Source: Candidatus Pantoea formicae
GTDB taxonomy: Bacteria > Pseudomonadota > Gammaproteobacteria > Enterobacterales > Enterobacteriaceae
Direction: 5' to 3'
Assembly: GCF_011752625.1 (NCBI RefSeq)
Contig: NZ_VWXD01000005.1
Span: 297,103 to 361,102 of the forward strand
Length of the DNA: 64,000 bases
Position numbers and translations under genes: made by a program. The first letter of the stretch is position 1. Every line of letters begins with the position of its first letter. The notes beneath the pieces are model-generated. The model was not told the origin of the DNA. It did no database searches and saw only the letters and a program-made list of their open reading frames with translations. Below, in pieces: positions 1-8,238 of this stretch.

Positions 1-190
1 CACGGAAATTGGTGATCGCCACCAGCAAGGCAAAGCCGTGATGGTCCACCATCTTGTCATTAAAGCTAAAGAAGATAGCTTTATCGAGACCAAACCAGAA
101 TCCATGGTCCGGTGGCAAGTACCACGAAAAGAACAGCATAATCCCTAATGCATTCAGCAGCAGGATGGTGATTAAACGAGACGCGCGCAT
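1..190 (-). CDS. lpxT: LpxT, lipid A 1-diphosphate synthase (partial, N-terminal part)
   Basis: The first about 63 residues are visible on the minus strand, starting from an ATG at 190; the rest lies beyond the window edge. The visible part is a hydrophobic N-terminal membrane segment followed by a SWYLPPDHGFW stretch that resembles the start of E. coli LpxT (YeiU). LpxT is an inner-membrane PAP2-family enzyme that moves a phosphate from undecaprenyl diphosphate to lipid A on the periplasmic side. The catalytic phosphatase motifs are not in view. The order yeiW-yeiP-yeiR-lpxT matches E. coli, which is the strongest support for the name. Confidence 0.82.
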   Translation of the reverse strand, partial: MRASRLITILLLNALGIMLFFSWYLPPDHGFWFGLDKAIFFSFNDKMVDHHGFALLVAITNFR

Positions 191-234
191 AAAAAATAGA
201 CTCTAAAAGAAAATAACGGGGCAACCTAACGCAG

Positions 235-1209
235 CTAATCTAAACGAATCTTCAACAAAGTTGTTTGCAAAACGTTCCAGTCAACGGGTTGATGGTGGAT
301 TAATTCAATGCGACTGTCCGGTGGCGTAGTGGTTCGCGTTTCCATAAAGAAGTCATCGCCTTGGCGATTAATGTTCACCAGGCCATCTGGTGTCCGTAGT
401 ACGCCCTTAACGCGGTCTACCGGTGCAAGCCGCGCCCACTCTAGTGCGGGGATGGTATCAAAGACCGTATCGCCATCGAAAATCCAGCCACAGGAAGCAT
501 ACCCTTGGCCTTCATTCAACGCGCGTCGCCAGCGGGCAGAACCCTCAAGTTTTAAGGCGGCTAAGCCTTGAGGCCGTGAAGCATGGTGGTGATGTGCTGC
601 ATCAGGAACCGCACGATCCGCCAACGCCGGCTGGCATAAAAGAGCGGGGTCGATGTTCCCCCATGCCGATTCAACCAGCTGGCGATCGCCCAGATGCTGC
701 TTTTGCCACGCTTGTAGAAGCAGGCGGTCATCATCGCTCCAGCGATCGCTTTTGGTGGCAATGACAATATCTGCCGCGGTGAGCTGATCGCGGAAGTTTT
801 CATTTGCTGTCACACGTGCATCAGCGAGTTGGTGAGGATCAAGCAGTGTGAGCGTGGCATCAAGTTGAATCCAGGGTTGATAAACCGCAGCGCGCAGCAT
901 ATTGATCAGCTGTTTGGGATGGCCAAGGCCTGTGGGTTCAATGATCAGACGGTCGGGTTTGGCCTGCTTTAACAGCAGGTTCAACCCTACCTGTAGCGGC
1001 AGTCCGTTAACACAGCACATACAGCCGCCGGGGATCTCTTTTAGCGTGGCACCACGATCGGCGAGCAACGCGCCGTCAATGCCAATCTCGCCAAACTCGT
1101 TGACCAGAATCGCCCAATTCTCATCTGCCGGTTTGTGGTTTAACAGATGCAGCAGCGTGGTGGTTTTTCCGCTACCGAGAAATCCGGTTATTACATTAAC
1201 GCGCGTCAT
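235..1209 (-). CDS. yeiR: YeiR, zinc-binding COG0523-family GTPase
   Basis: This 324-residue protein is a G3E-family P-loop GTPase of the CobW/COG0523 group, whose members act in metal insertion or metal homeostasis; E. coli YeiR binds zinc. The start at 1209 was chosen because it puts the Walker A motif (GFLGSGKTT) right after the first residues, as in E. coli; the open frame extends upstream without support. Visible features are Walker A at about residues 8-16, the family metal motif GGCMCC near residue 60, a His cluster (HHHH) near residue 210, and the C-terminal CobW domain containing GWIFDGDTVFDT. It lies between lpxT and efpL on the same strand, as in E. coli. The physiological client protein is unknown. 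Confidence 0.9.
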   Translation of the reverse strand: MTRVNVITGFLGSGKTTTLLHLLNHKPADENWAILVNEFGEIGIDGALLADRGATLKEIPGGCMCCVNGLPLQVGLNLLLKQAKPDRLIIEPTGLGHPKQLINMLRAAVYQPWIQLDATLTLLDPHQLADARVTANENFRDQLTAADIVIATKSDRWSDDDRLLLQAWQKQHLGDRQLVESAWGNIDPALLCQPALADRAVPDAAHHHHASRPQGLAALKLEGSARWRRALNEGQGYASCGWIFDGDTVFDTIPALEWARLAPVDRVKGVLRTPDGLVNINRQGDDFFMETRTTTPPDSRIELIHHQPVDWNVLQTTLLKIRLD

Positions 1210-1303
1210 GACAGGCTCCATTATTAGCGCGCGGAATAGGGTTCCGGCGCGCACGACATTGTTACACTATAACAACCATCGGCGGCCGGACAAAATCGCG
1301 TGA

Positions 1304-1876
1304 CTAATCCGCGCGACTCATATAGCGACGTTCAGCAATATGGATACGAATGCGATCGCCATTACTTAAATACTCTGGCACCTGAATGGAGAGTCCGGTG
1401 CTCATGCCCGCCGGTTTCGTGCGTGCGCTAGCGGAAGCTCCCTTAATACCTGGCGACGTGTCCACAATCTCCATATCAACCGTCTGTGGCAGTTCCAGCG
1501 CCAAAACTTGTCCATCCATTGTCAGTACCTGAATGCCTGGGATTCCGCCCTCTGGGATAAACAGCAACTCTTCTTCAATCTGGTCTTTCTTGAAGCTATA
1601 GGGCGTGTAATCTTCATCATCCATAAACACGTATTCGTCACCATCTATATAAGAGAAAGTGACCGCGCGGCGGCTCAGTTGGATGGCATCAATAATATCG
1701 TCGCCTTTAAAGCGTTCTTCGACTTTCAGACCGGTGCGTACATCGGTAAAACGCATCTTATATAAGGTTGCGGCACCGCGAGCACTGGGACTCTGCACAT
1801 CAATGTCTTTCACCAGCAACAGTTTGCCGTTCCAGGTGACAGCCATTCCTTTTTTGACTTCATTTGCCTTTGGCAT
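1304..1876 (-). CDS. yeiP: EfpL (YeiP), elongation factor P-like protein
   Basis: This 190-residue protein has exactly the length of E. coli YeiP/EfpL. It is an EF-P paralogue with a KOW-like N-terminal domain and two OB domains, expected to bind the ribosome between the P and E sites and relieve stalling. The tip of the first-domain loop reads SPSARGAATL, with Arg where canonical EF-P carries the modified Lys, so EpmA-type lysylation is not expected. The C-terminus ends in RIHIAERRYMSRAD as in the family. It is transcribed toward yeiR with a gap of about 90 bases and diverges from yeiW. Assignment is firm; ribosome-stalling specificity is family knowledge. Confidence 0.93.
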   Translation of the reverse strand: MPKANEVKKGMAVTWNGKLLLVKDIDVQSPSARGAATLYKMRFTDVRTGLKVEERFKGDDIIDAIQLSRRAVTFSYIDGDEYVFMDDEDYTPYSFKKDQIEEELLFIPEGGIPGIQVLTMDGQVLALELPQTVDMEIVDTSPGIKGASASARTKPAGMSTGLSIQVPEYLSNGDRIRIHIAERRYMSRAD

Positions 1877-2026
1877 GGTGTGTAACTCGCTTAAAGAGGG
1901 TTAATGCGCGCCACGTTACTCGCGCCGCGAAAAACAGGCAAGTGAGCCGATGTAAAATTGTTGCACGTGTAATGGCATTCCCCACGCCGGGCTGCTATTG
2001 TCGCGACGAAATGCCAGCAGGAGCGC

Positions 2027-2284
2027 ATGATGTTTTGTCGTGACCAGTGCGGTGCCTGTTGCACAGCCCCCTCAATCTCTTCCCCAATCCCCGGTATGCC
2101 ACAGGGCAAGCCGGCCAATACCCGCTGCGTTCAGCTTGACGAACGCCAGCGCTGTAAAATCTTTGGATCACCAGCGCGTCCAGCGGTCTGTGCCGGGTTA
2201 CAGCCCAGCGCAGAGATGTGTGGAAACAGCCGTGATGACGCGATGATTTTTCTGCTCAAGCTTGAAGCAGATACCGCCCCCTGA
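2027..2284 (+). CDS. yeiW: YeiW, small Cys-rich YkgJ/UPF0153-type protein
   Basis: This 85-residue protein matches E. coli YeiW over almost its whole length. It has the Cys pattern CGACC near the N-terminus, CxQLDERQRCKIF in the middle and CAGLQPSAEMCGN near the end, typical of the YkgJ family of putative zinc- or Fe-S-binding proteins. No enzymatic activity is established. Two ATGs are in tandem (2027 and 2030); the SD-like AGGAGCGC just upstream serves either. In E. coli the sugar exporter gene setB lies between yeiW and fruB; here fruB follows directly, so setB is absent at this locus. Confidence 0.88.
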   Translation: MMFCRDQCGACCTAPSISSPIPGMPQGKPANTRCVQLDERQRCKIFGSPARPAVCAGLQPSAEMCGNSRDDAMIFLLKLEADTAP

Positions 2285-2460
2285 GTTGTTGCTGACAGTT
2301 TGCTGACGCCATTAACTTAATTTGCTGCCGTCTTACAGCAAAACCGTCAGCTTTCAGGGGATGAAAAATCCTAAATCCCATCTGAAATGTGCGGAACGTC
2401 AAAAATCTGCTACGCCGATTGCGCATTTTCTTGCCTGCTTTACGCTGCTGTACCATATTT

Positions 2461-2476
2461 CCTGAAACGTTTCAGC
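2461..2476 (+). promoter_or_regulatory. Cra (FruR) operator, upstream site of fruBKA
   Basis: The sequence CCTGAAACGTTTCAGC is a near-perfect palindrome centred on TGAAACGTTTCA, the Cra/FruR consensus. It lies about 90 bases before fruB and pairs with a second site nearer the gene, the two-operator arrangement known for E. coli fruB. Fructose-1-phosphate would release Cra and induce the operon. Confidence 0.85.
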
Positions 2477-2527
2477 GTTGCCGTTGCGGCTTAGTTCACA
2501 ATGTGCAGCGTAATTTTTCGCCATTAA

Positions 2528-2543
2528 GCTGAAACGATTCAAT
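2528..2543 (+). promoter_or_regulatory. Cra (FruR) operator, gene-proximal site of fruBKA
   Basis: GCTGAAACGATTCAAT matches the Cra consensus with one change in the central half. It ends about 20 bases before the fruB start, overlapping the likely transcript start or leader, so bound Cra would block transcription directly. It is slightly weaker than the site at 2461. Confidence 0.8.
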
Positions 2544-2563
2544 TTCAGCAAGCGAGGAGAAAT

Positions 2564-3694
2564 ATGTTCCAGCTCGAAGTTCAGGCCATTCATACCGGCG
2601 CCAATGCACAGAATAAAGAAGAGGCCATCCGTCAGGTTGCGGCAGCATTGACAGCAGCCGGCAACGTGTCGGAAGGCTATGTCAATGGCATGCTGGCGCG
2701 TGAACAGCAGACCACCACATTCCTGGGTAATGGCATCGCCATTCCTCATGGCACCACCGATACGCGCGATCTGGTGCTGAAAACCGGTGTTCAGGTCTAT
2801 CAATTCCCGCAAGGCGTGGATTGGGGTGACGGCCAAACGGCTTACATTGCCATCGGCATTGCGGCGAAGTCAGATGAACATCTCGCCTTGCTGCGTCAAC
2901 TGACGCATGTATTGAGCGATGACAGCATTGCCGACCAGTTGAAGACCGCTTCAGCAGAAGATTTACGCGCGCTGCTGATGGGTGAAAAGCAGGCTGCTGA
3001 GTTCAAGTTCGATACTTCCTTGATTGCCGTGGATGTGGCGGCCAGCGACCTCATCACTTTACAGGCACTGAACGCAGGTCGTTTACAGGCTGCAGGCGCG
3101 GTGGAAACCGCTTTCGTCGCGGATGTGGTCTCACATGCACCACTGAGTCTGGGACAGGGAATCTGGCTGAGCGACAGTGCCAACGGCAACCTTAACAGTG
3201 CCGTGGCCGTGAGCCGTACCGCCGCACCCTTTGTGCATCAGGGTGAATCTGTTGCACTGCTCGTCACGGTTGCAGCAACGGATGATCGTCCGCTTGAGGT
3301 GCTGGGTTACCTGAGCAACCTGCTGTTAAACAACAAAGCTGACCGACTGCTGAAAGCAGATGCCGCAGGCATTCTGGCGCTGTTGACCAGCGAAGTCGAT
3401 GAAGCGGCCGACCAGTTGACTGCAGAGTTCACCATTCGTAACGAGCACGGATTGCATGCACGTCCTGGCACGGCGCTGGTGACCGTGATTAAACAATTTA
3501 ACAGTGACATTACCGTGACCAACCTTGATGGCAGCGGCAAACCGGCTAACGGGCGCAGCCTGATGAAAGTCGTCGCGCTGGGCGTGAAGAAGGGCCACCG
3601 CCTACGCTTTACTGCCAGCGGCGAAGATGCACAGCAGGCATTGAACGCGATTGAAGAAGCCATCAACGCGGGTCTGGGTGAGGGGGTAGCATGA
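2564..3694 (+). CDS. fruB: FruB, fructose PTS diphosphoryl transfer protein (EIIA-M-FPr)
   Basis: This 376-residue cytoplasmic phosphocarrier passes phosphate from enzyme I to FruA. An EIIA-Fru domain spans about residues 1-145, with active His62 in IAIPHGT. A middle linker domain runs to about 285. A C-terminal HPr-like (FPr) domain follows, with active His298 in GLHARPG and the usual regulatory-loop region near SLMKV. The ATG at 2564 has a good SD (GCGAGGAGA) upstream. It is first in fruBKA, behind two Cra operators, and its stop overlaps the fruK start (ATGA). Length and domain order match E. coli FruB. Confidence 0.96.
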   Translation: MFQLEVQAIHTGANAQNKEEAIRQVAAALTAAGNVSEGYVNGMLAREQQTTTFLGNGIAIPHGTTDTRDLVLKTGVQVYQFPQGVDWGDGQTAYIAIGIAAKSDEHLALLRQLTHVLSDDSIADQLKTASAEDLRALLMGEKQAAEFKFDTSLIAVDVAASDLITLQALNAGRLQAAGAVETAFVADVVSHAPLSLGQGIWLSDSANGNLNSAVAVSRTAAPFVHQGESVALLVTVAATDDRPLEVLGYLSNLLLNNKADRLLKADAAGILALLTSEVDEAADQLTAEFTIRNEHGLHARPGTALVTVIKQFNSDITVTNLDGSGKPANGRSLMKVVALGVKKGHRLRFTASGEDAQQALNAIEEAINAGLGEGVA

Positions 3695-4629
3695 GCCGCC
3701 GTGTTGCAACCATTACCCTGAATCCTGCCTATGATCTGGTGGGTTACACGCCAGAAATCGAGCGGGGTGAAGTCAACCTGGTGAAAACCACCGGTCTTCA
3801 TGCTGCTGGTAAAGGCATCAACGTTGCCAAAGTGCTGAAAGACCTGGGTATCGACGTCACCGTCGGTGGATTCTTGGGCAAAGAGAACCAGGATGGCTTC
3901 CAGCAGCTGTTCAGTGAACTGGGCATCGCCAACCGTTTTCAGGTGGTGCAGGGGCGTACCCGCATCAACGTGAAGCTGACAGAAAAAGACGGTGAAGTTA
4001 CCGATCTGAATTTCTCCGGCTTCAATGTCACTGCGCAGGACTGGGATCGCTTCACTGCCGATTCACTGACCTGGCTGGGGCAGTTTGACATGGTGTGTGT
4101 CAGCGGCAGTTTGCCGACGGGCGTGGCACCGGAAGCCTTCACCAAATGGATGAGCGATCTGCGCACTCTGTGCCCGTGCATCATCTTCGACAGCAGCCGT
4201 GAAGCGCTGGTGGCCGGACTGAAAGCCGCGCCGTGGCTGGTGAAGCCGAACCGTCGTGAACTCGAAATCTGGGCCGACCGCAAACTGCCAACCTTGCAGG
4301 ATGTGATCGAAGCTGCGCATGAACTGCGTGAGCAGGGCATTGCCCATGTGGTGATTTCCCTTGGTGCGGAAGGCGCACTGTGGGTCAACGCCTCTGGCGA
4401 ATGGATCGCCAAACCACCAGCCTGTGAAGTGGTCAGCACCGTAGGCGCGGGAGATTCAATGGTTGGTGGCCTGATCTACGGGCTGCTGATGCGTGAATCC
4501 AGCGAGCATACCTTGCGTCTGGCTACCGCAGTGGCTGCTATGGCGGTGAGCCAGAGCAACGTTGGTGTGACCGACCGTACCCAGTTGGCCGCGATGATGG
4601 CGCGTGTTGACTTAAAACCCGTTAACTAA
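3691..4629 (+). CDS. fruK: FruK, 1-phosphofructokinase
   Basis: This 312-residue PfkB/ribokinase-family kinase converts fructose-1-phosphate made by FruA into fructose-1,6-bisphosphate, using ATP. The N-terminal TLNPAYDLVG substrate-binding region is present, the PfkB signature HAAGKGINVAKVL follows at about residues 37-49, and the C-terminal anion hole and catalytic Asp lie in STVGAGDSMVGG. The start overlaps the fruB stop by four bases, indicating translational coupling; fruA follows after 16 bases. FruK has also been linked to Cra control through its substrate level. Confidence 0.96.
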   Translation: MSRRVATITLNPAYDLVGYTPEIERGEVNLVKTTGLHAAGKGINVAKVLKDLGIDVTVGGFLGKENQDGFQQLFSELGIANRFQVVQGRTRINVKLTEKDGEVTDLNFSGFNVTAQDWDRFTADSLTWLGQFDMVCVSGSLPTGVAPEAFTKWMSDLRTLCPCIIFDSSREALVAGLKAAPWLVKPNRRELEIWADRKLPTLQDVIEAAHELREQGIAHVVISLGAEGALWVNASGEWIAKPPACEVVSTVGAGDSMVGGLIYGLLMRESSEHTLRLATAVAAMAVSQSNVGVTDRTQLAAMMARVDLKPVN

Positions 4630-4645
4630 CAGCAGGAGAGCGATA

Positions 4646-6337
4646 ATGAAAACGCTGCTGATAAAAGATTCTTCACTGGGATTGGCATCAGGACACTTAG
4701 CTTTAGAACGTCTGCGCGCAACCGCTGCTCAGGCTGGCCTGACGCTGACCGATAACGCGGCCGATGCTGAACTGGTATTGGTTGCTGGCCATGCGGTGCC
4801 GAATGATGTACAGCTGGCAGGCAAATCCGTAGCGCTGGTGGATGTGCAGCAGGCGCTGCGCGATCCGCTGGCGGCGATTAACCAAGCCAAAGCCAGTGCC
4901 AAAGTCTGGCATGCGGCGGCGGTTGCAGCACCGGCTGCCGCTCAGAGCACCGGTCAGAAACGCATTGTCGCGGTTACCGCTTGCCCAACCGGCGTAGCGC
5001 ACACCTTTATGGCGGCTGAGGCGATTCAGGCAGAAGCCACTAAACGCGGCTGGTGGGTGAAAGTGGAAACCCGCGGTTCCGTGGGTGCAGGCAACGCCAT
5101 CACCCCTGAAGAGGTGGCGGCCGCCGATCTGGTGATCGTGGCGGCGGATATCGATGTGGACCTGGCGAAGTTCGCTGGCAAGCCGATGTACCGCACCTCA
5201 ACCAGCCTGGCGCTGAAGAAAACCGCGCAGGAACTGGATAAAGCGCAAGTTGAGGCCAAAACATATCAACCGAGCGGCAACGCGTCTGCCAGCACGCAAA
5301 GCGACAGCAAAGAGAAAGCGGGTGCTTATCGTCACCTGCTGACCGGCGTGTCCTACATGCTTCCGATGGTCGTAGCAGGTGGTTTGAGCATCGCGCTCTC
5401 CTTCGCCTTTGGTATCACCGCATTTAAAGAGCAGGGCACCTTAGCGGCTGCGCTGATGCAGATCGGTGGCGGCAGTGCCTTCGCGCTGATGGTTCCGGTG
5501 CTGGCAGGCTTTATTGCTTTCTCAATTGCCGACCGTCCGGGTCTGACCCCTGGTCTGATTGGCGGTATGATCGCCACCAGCATTAACGCCGGTTTCCTTG
5601 GCGGTATCATCGCTGGCTTCATTGCCGGTTACGCCGCGAAGATGCTGAGCAGCAAAGTCAAACTGCCGCAAAGTATGGAAGCGTTAAAACCGATCCTGAT
5701 TATTCCGCTGGTAGCGAGTTTGATTACCGGCCTGCTGATGATTTACGTGGTGGGTAAACCTGTTGCAGGCATCATGAGCGGCCTGACTCACTGGCTGGCG
5801 AACATGGGAACTGCCAACGCGGTTCTGCTGGGCGCGATCCTCGGTGGCATGATGTGTACCGACATGGGTGGTCCGGTGAACAAAGTGGCATACGCCTTCG
5901 GTGTCGGCCTGCTGAGTTCGCAAACCTATGCGCCGATGGCCGCGATCATGGCCGCCGGTATGGTGCCACCGTTAGCAATGGGTCTGGCGACGATTGTTGC
6001 ACGCCGTAAGTTCAACAAAGGTCAGCAGGAAGGGGGTAAAGCGGCACTGGTGCTCGGTTTGTGCTTCATCTCTGAAGGTGCGATTCCGTTTGCGGCGCGT
6101 GACCCAATGCGTGTGCTGCCTTGCTGCATCGTCGGTGGTGCGATAACGGGCGCGGTATCCATGTTGGTTGGCGCGAAACTGATGGCACCACACGGTGGTC
6201 TGTTCGTGCTGCTGATCCCAGGTGCAATCACCCCGGTGCTGGGTTACCTGATGTCGATTGTGATTGGTACCGCAGTGGCTGGCCTCGGTTACGCCATTCT
6301 GAAGCGCCCAGAAGAAGAGCTGGCGAAAGCGGCGTAA
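4646..6337 (+). CDS. fruA: FruA, fructose-specific PTS permease EIIB'BC
   Basis: This 563-residue inner-membrane permease imports fructose and delivers fructose-1-phosphate. The N-terminal B' domain (about 1-100) lacks an active Cys. The EIIB domain has catalytic Cys113 in VTACPTGVAHTFMAAEAI. After a Ser/Ala-rich linker, the EIIC domain (about 230-550) has multiple hydrophobic segments and the GGMMCTDMGGPVNKVA family signature. It completes the fruBKA operon and is followed directly by a strong hairpin terminator. The length matches the E. coli protein. Confidence 0.96.
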   Translation: MKTLLIKDSSLGLASGHLALERLRATAAQAGLTLTDNAADAELVLVAGHAVPNDVQLAGKSVALVDVQQALRDPLAAINQAKASAKVWHAAAVAAPAAAQSTGQKRIVAVTACPTGVAHTFMAAEAIQAEATKRGWWVKVETRGSVGAGNAITPEEVAAADLVIVAADIDVDLAKFAGKPMYRTSTSLALKKTAQELDKAQVEAKTYQPSGNASASTQSDSKEKAGAYRHLLTGVSYMLPMVVAGGLSIALSFAFGITAFKEQGTLAAALMQIGGGSAFALMVPVLAGFIAFSIADRPGLTPGLIGGMIATSINAGFLGGIIAGFIAGYAAKMLSSKVKLPQSMEALKPILIIPLVASLITGLLMIYVVGKPVAGIMSGLTHWLANMGTANAVLLGAILGGMMCTDMGGPVNKVAYAFGVGLLSSQTYAPMAAIMAAGMVPPLAMGLATIVARRKFNKGQQEGGKAALVLGLCFISEGAIPFAARDPMRVLPCCIVGGAITGAVSMLVGAKLMAPHGGLFVLLIPGAITPVLGYLMSIVIGTAVAGLGYAILKRPEEELAKAA

Positions 6338-6352
6338 TCTTAACGGGACATG

Positions 6353-6378
6353 AAAAAGGGAGCTGCGGCTCCCTTTTT
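6353..6378 (+). terminator. Intrinsic terminator after fruA, probably bidirectional
   Basis: An 11-bp stem (AAAAAGGGAGC / GCTCCCTTTTT) with a short TGCG loop is flanked by A and T runs on both sides. It lies between the converging fruA and nfo genes and can end both transcripts. Confidence 0.9.
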
Positions 6379-6388
6379 GCTGTCTGTA

Positions 6389-7234
6389 TTACGCCTGTTG
6401 TTCCGACTTCAGCCACGCAATCTCATCTTTCCAGATATCCGGATTGATGGTTTCCAGAATCATCGGGATGCCATCGAAGCGCTTATCCTTCATCAGCCAG
6501 CTAAACACCGTCTTGCCGATGTTGCCCTCACCTAAGCTGTGGTGGCGATCCACGCGGCTGCCCAGCGCGCTTTTGGCGTCATTCAGGTGCATGCCGCGCA
6601 GGAACTGGAAACCGACGATGCGTTCAAATTCTGCAAAGGTCTCCACGCAGGCTTCTTCAGTTCGCAGATCGTAACCGCCAGCAAACGCGTGGCAGGTATC
6701 GATACACACGCCGACACGTGACTTATCTTCGACGTGCTCAATGATGGTGGCGAGGTGTTCGAAACGGAAACCGAGATTGCTGCCCTGACCCGCGGTGTTT
6801 TCAATCACCGCCACCACGTTGTGGGTCTTATCCAGCGCGATATTGATCGATTCGGCGATGCGCTTCAGGCACGCCTTTTCTTCAATCTGCTTCAGGTGGC
6901 TGCCAGGGTGGAAATTCAGCAGCGTCAGCCCCAGTTGCTCGGCGCGTTGCATCTCATCCAGAAACGCCTCGCGGGATTTCTCCAGCGCATCCATTACCGG
7001 ATGGCCAAGGTTAATCAGGTAGCTATCATGCGGCAAAATTTGCGCGGAAGTGAAATTGTATTTCTCGCACGCAGTTTTGAAGGCATCGATCACTTCACCG
7101 GAGAGCGGGGCGGCTTTCCATTGGCGCTGATTTTTCGTGAACAGCGCAAAGGCTGTAGCTTCAAGTTCGTGGGCACGGATAACTGCCTGGTCTACGCCGC
7201 CAGATGCACTGACGTGTGCGCCGATATATTTCAT
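6389..7234 (-). CDS. nfo: Nfo, endonuclease IV
   Basis: This 281-residue AP endonuclease of family 2 cuts 5' of abasic sites and some oxidised bases during base excision repair. The start at 7234 gives MKYIGAHVSASGG, the typical N-terminus, with SD CAGGAG just upstream; the open frame runs 13 codons further without support. Zinc-ligand signatures are visible: AVIENTAGQG, GVCIDTCHAFAGG and HLNDAKSALGSRVDRH. Length compares with 285 in E. coli. It converges on fruA and shares its terminator. The psuK-like genes that neighbour nfo in E. coli are absent. Confidence 0.95.
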   Translation of the reverse strand: MKYIGAHVSASGGVDQAVIRAHELEATAFALFTKNQRQWKAAPLSGEVIDAFKTACEKYNFTSAQILPHDSYLINLGHPVMDALEKSREAFLDEMQRAEQLGLTLLNFHPGSHLKQIEEKACLKRIAESINIALDKTHNVVAVIENTAGQGSNLGFRFEHLATIIEHVEDKSRVGVCIDTCHAFAGGYDLRTEEACVETFAEFERIVGFQFLRGMHLNDAKSALGSRVDRHHSLGEGNIGKTVFSWLMKDKRFDGIPMILETINPDIWKDEIAWLKSEQQA

Positions 7235-7376
7235 GCCGCTCTCCTGATTGGCGATTGCTGCTGCAAAGGCCACATCATAGCGGATGCGATAACGCCATGA
7301 AATGTTGCATTACTCTGGGGAACAAAAAGGGCACGACAAAACACCTACCAAAAATGGCAGGTGAAAATTTCCACAA

Positions 7377-7417
7377 GTTAACTATAGTTTAACAAATTAG
7401 TTTCATTTAACTATAAA
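7377..7417 (+). promoter_or_regulatory. Palindromic AT-rich motif pair upstream of orphan gene
   Basis: GTTAACTATAGTTTAAC (7377-7393) is an imperfect palindrome. Its half TTTAACTATAAA recurs at 7406-7417, ending just before the next ATG. The repeated TTAACTATA looks like a regulator site, or it may supply a -10 element. No SD is visible before the ATG at 7419. Confidence 0.35.
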
Positions 7418-7418
7418 T

Positions 7419-7760
7419 ATGAAAACAGCCTATAGAAGTACATTTGATACCGCTTTACAGCATGAAAACTCTAATACAATCCATAAGATAACTTTAGGTA
7501 AACTGAAAGATGTCACCCTTTTTTATAATGGAAACGGCGCGGTAGGCTTTACCCTCGCCGTGCCCGAAACGGACAACTCTTTGGTGCATTTTTATCGTTA
7601 TGGTGTCAATCACAGCGATCCGAAGAAATTGTACCGCTCCGAATGCCTCTATTCACGTCGGGAAAACTTTGGCTATCAAGACTGGCTGATTCGTACTATC
7701 ACTGATGAGTTCACCGCATGTGATTCCGAACTGGAACAGTTGATTGGTATGAAGTCCTGA
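7419..7760 (+). CDS. Orphan hypothetical protein, 113 residues
   Basis: I do not recognise this protein. It has no signal peptide, membrane segment or known motif; it is polar, with aromatic clusters such as FYNGNGAVGF, and a C-terminal acidic stretch (ACDSELEQL). It lies between nfo and a YkvA-family gene, where E. coli has unrelated genes. The upstream region is clearly more AT-rich than its surroundings, and no SD precedes the ATG, which directly follows AACTATAAAT; it could be a leaderless transcript or be translated from another start. The frame has normal codon texture and no in-frame alternative nearby. Real but accessory is my reading. Confidence 0.6.
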   Translation: MKTAYRSTFDTALQHENSNTIHKITLGKLKDVTLFYNGNGAVGFTLAVPETDNSLVHFYRYGVNHSDPKKLYRSECLYSRRENFGYQDWLIRTITDEFTACDSELEQLIGMKS

Positions 7761-7851
7761 TCTCCCACATCCTAACTGGCCTGACTGGTTTAATCGTTAA
7801 ATTGATAATATATTATCGACTAACCAGAATAAGTAATAAGGACAGTTAGGG

Positions 7852-8229
7852 ATGTTCATGCGTTTGCGCCGTTGGGCGCGGCTCATCAAACGTGATGTAT
7901 TGACGTTGTGGTTCGCTTGCCGCGATCCGCGCACGCCTTGGTGGTTTAAGCTAATGGCGTTCAGCATCGTTGCCTACGCGCTAAGTCCTATCGATCTTAT
8001 CCCTGATTTCATTCCCATCATTGGTTTACTGGATGACGCCATTATCGTCCCGCTGGGCGTCATTATTTTGTTGCGATTATTACCGCGTGAAATCCGCATC
8101 AGCAGTGCGGAGCGTGCCGAGGTACAACGTGCACGTGGCCAGAAAATCGTGAGCTGGGCTGGATTTGGCTTCACGGTCATTATCTGGTTGGCGGTAGTGG
8201 TTTATCTTGTGAAGCGATACGCAATGTAA
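7852..8229 (+). CDS. YkvA-family (DUF1232) small membrane protein
   Basis: This 125-residue protein has the DUF1232/YkvA core, including YALSPIDLIPDFIP and the following IIGLLDDAIIVPLG, at about residues 43-70. A second hydrophobic segment near the C-terminus (GFGFTVIIWLAVVVYLV) makes it a likely inner-membrane protein. The family has no settled function. It starts with MFM behind a weak SD and ends nine bases before yeiE, so the two may be cotranscribed. Confidence 0.85.
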   Translation: MFMRLRRWARLIKRDVLTLWFACRDPRTPWWFKLMAFSIVAYALSPIDLIPDFIPIIGLLDDAIIVPLGVIILLRLLPREIRISSAERAEVQRARGQKIVSWAGFGFTVIIWLAVVVYLVKRYAM

Positions 8230-8238
8230 GGAGGGCGC

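Noticed and set aside
2399..2836. Minus-strand open frame overlapping the fruB promoter and 5' end
   Set aside because: It runs opposite to fruB, covers both Cra operators, and has no recognisable protein; it is a shadow frame.
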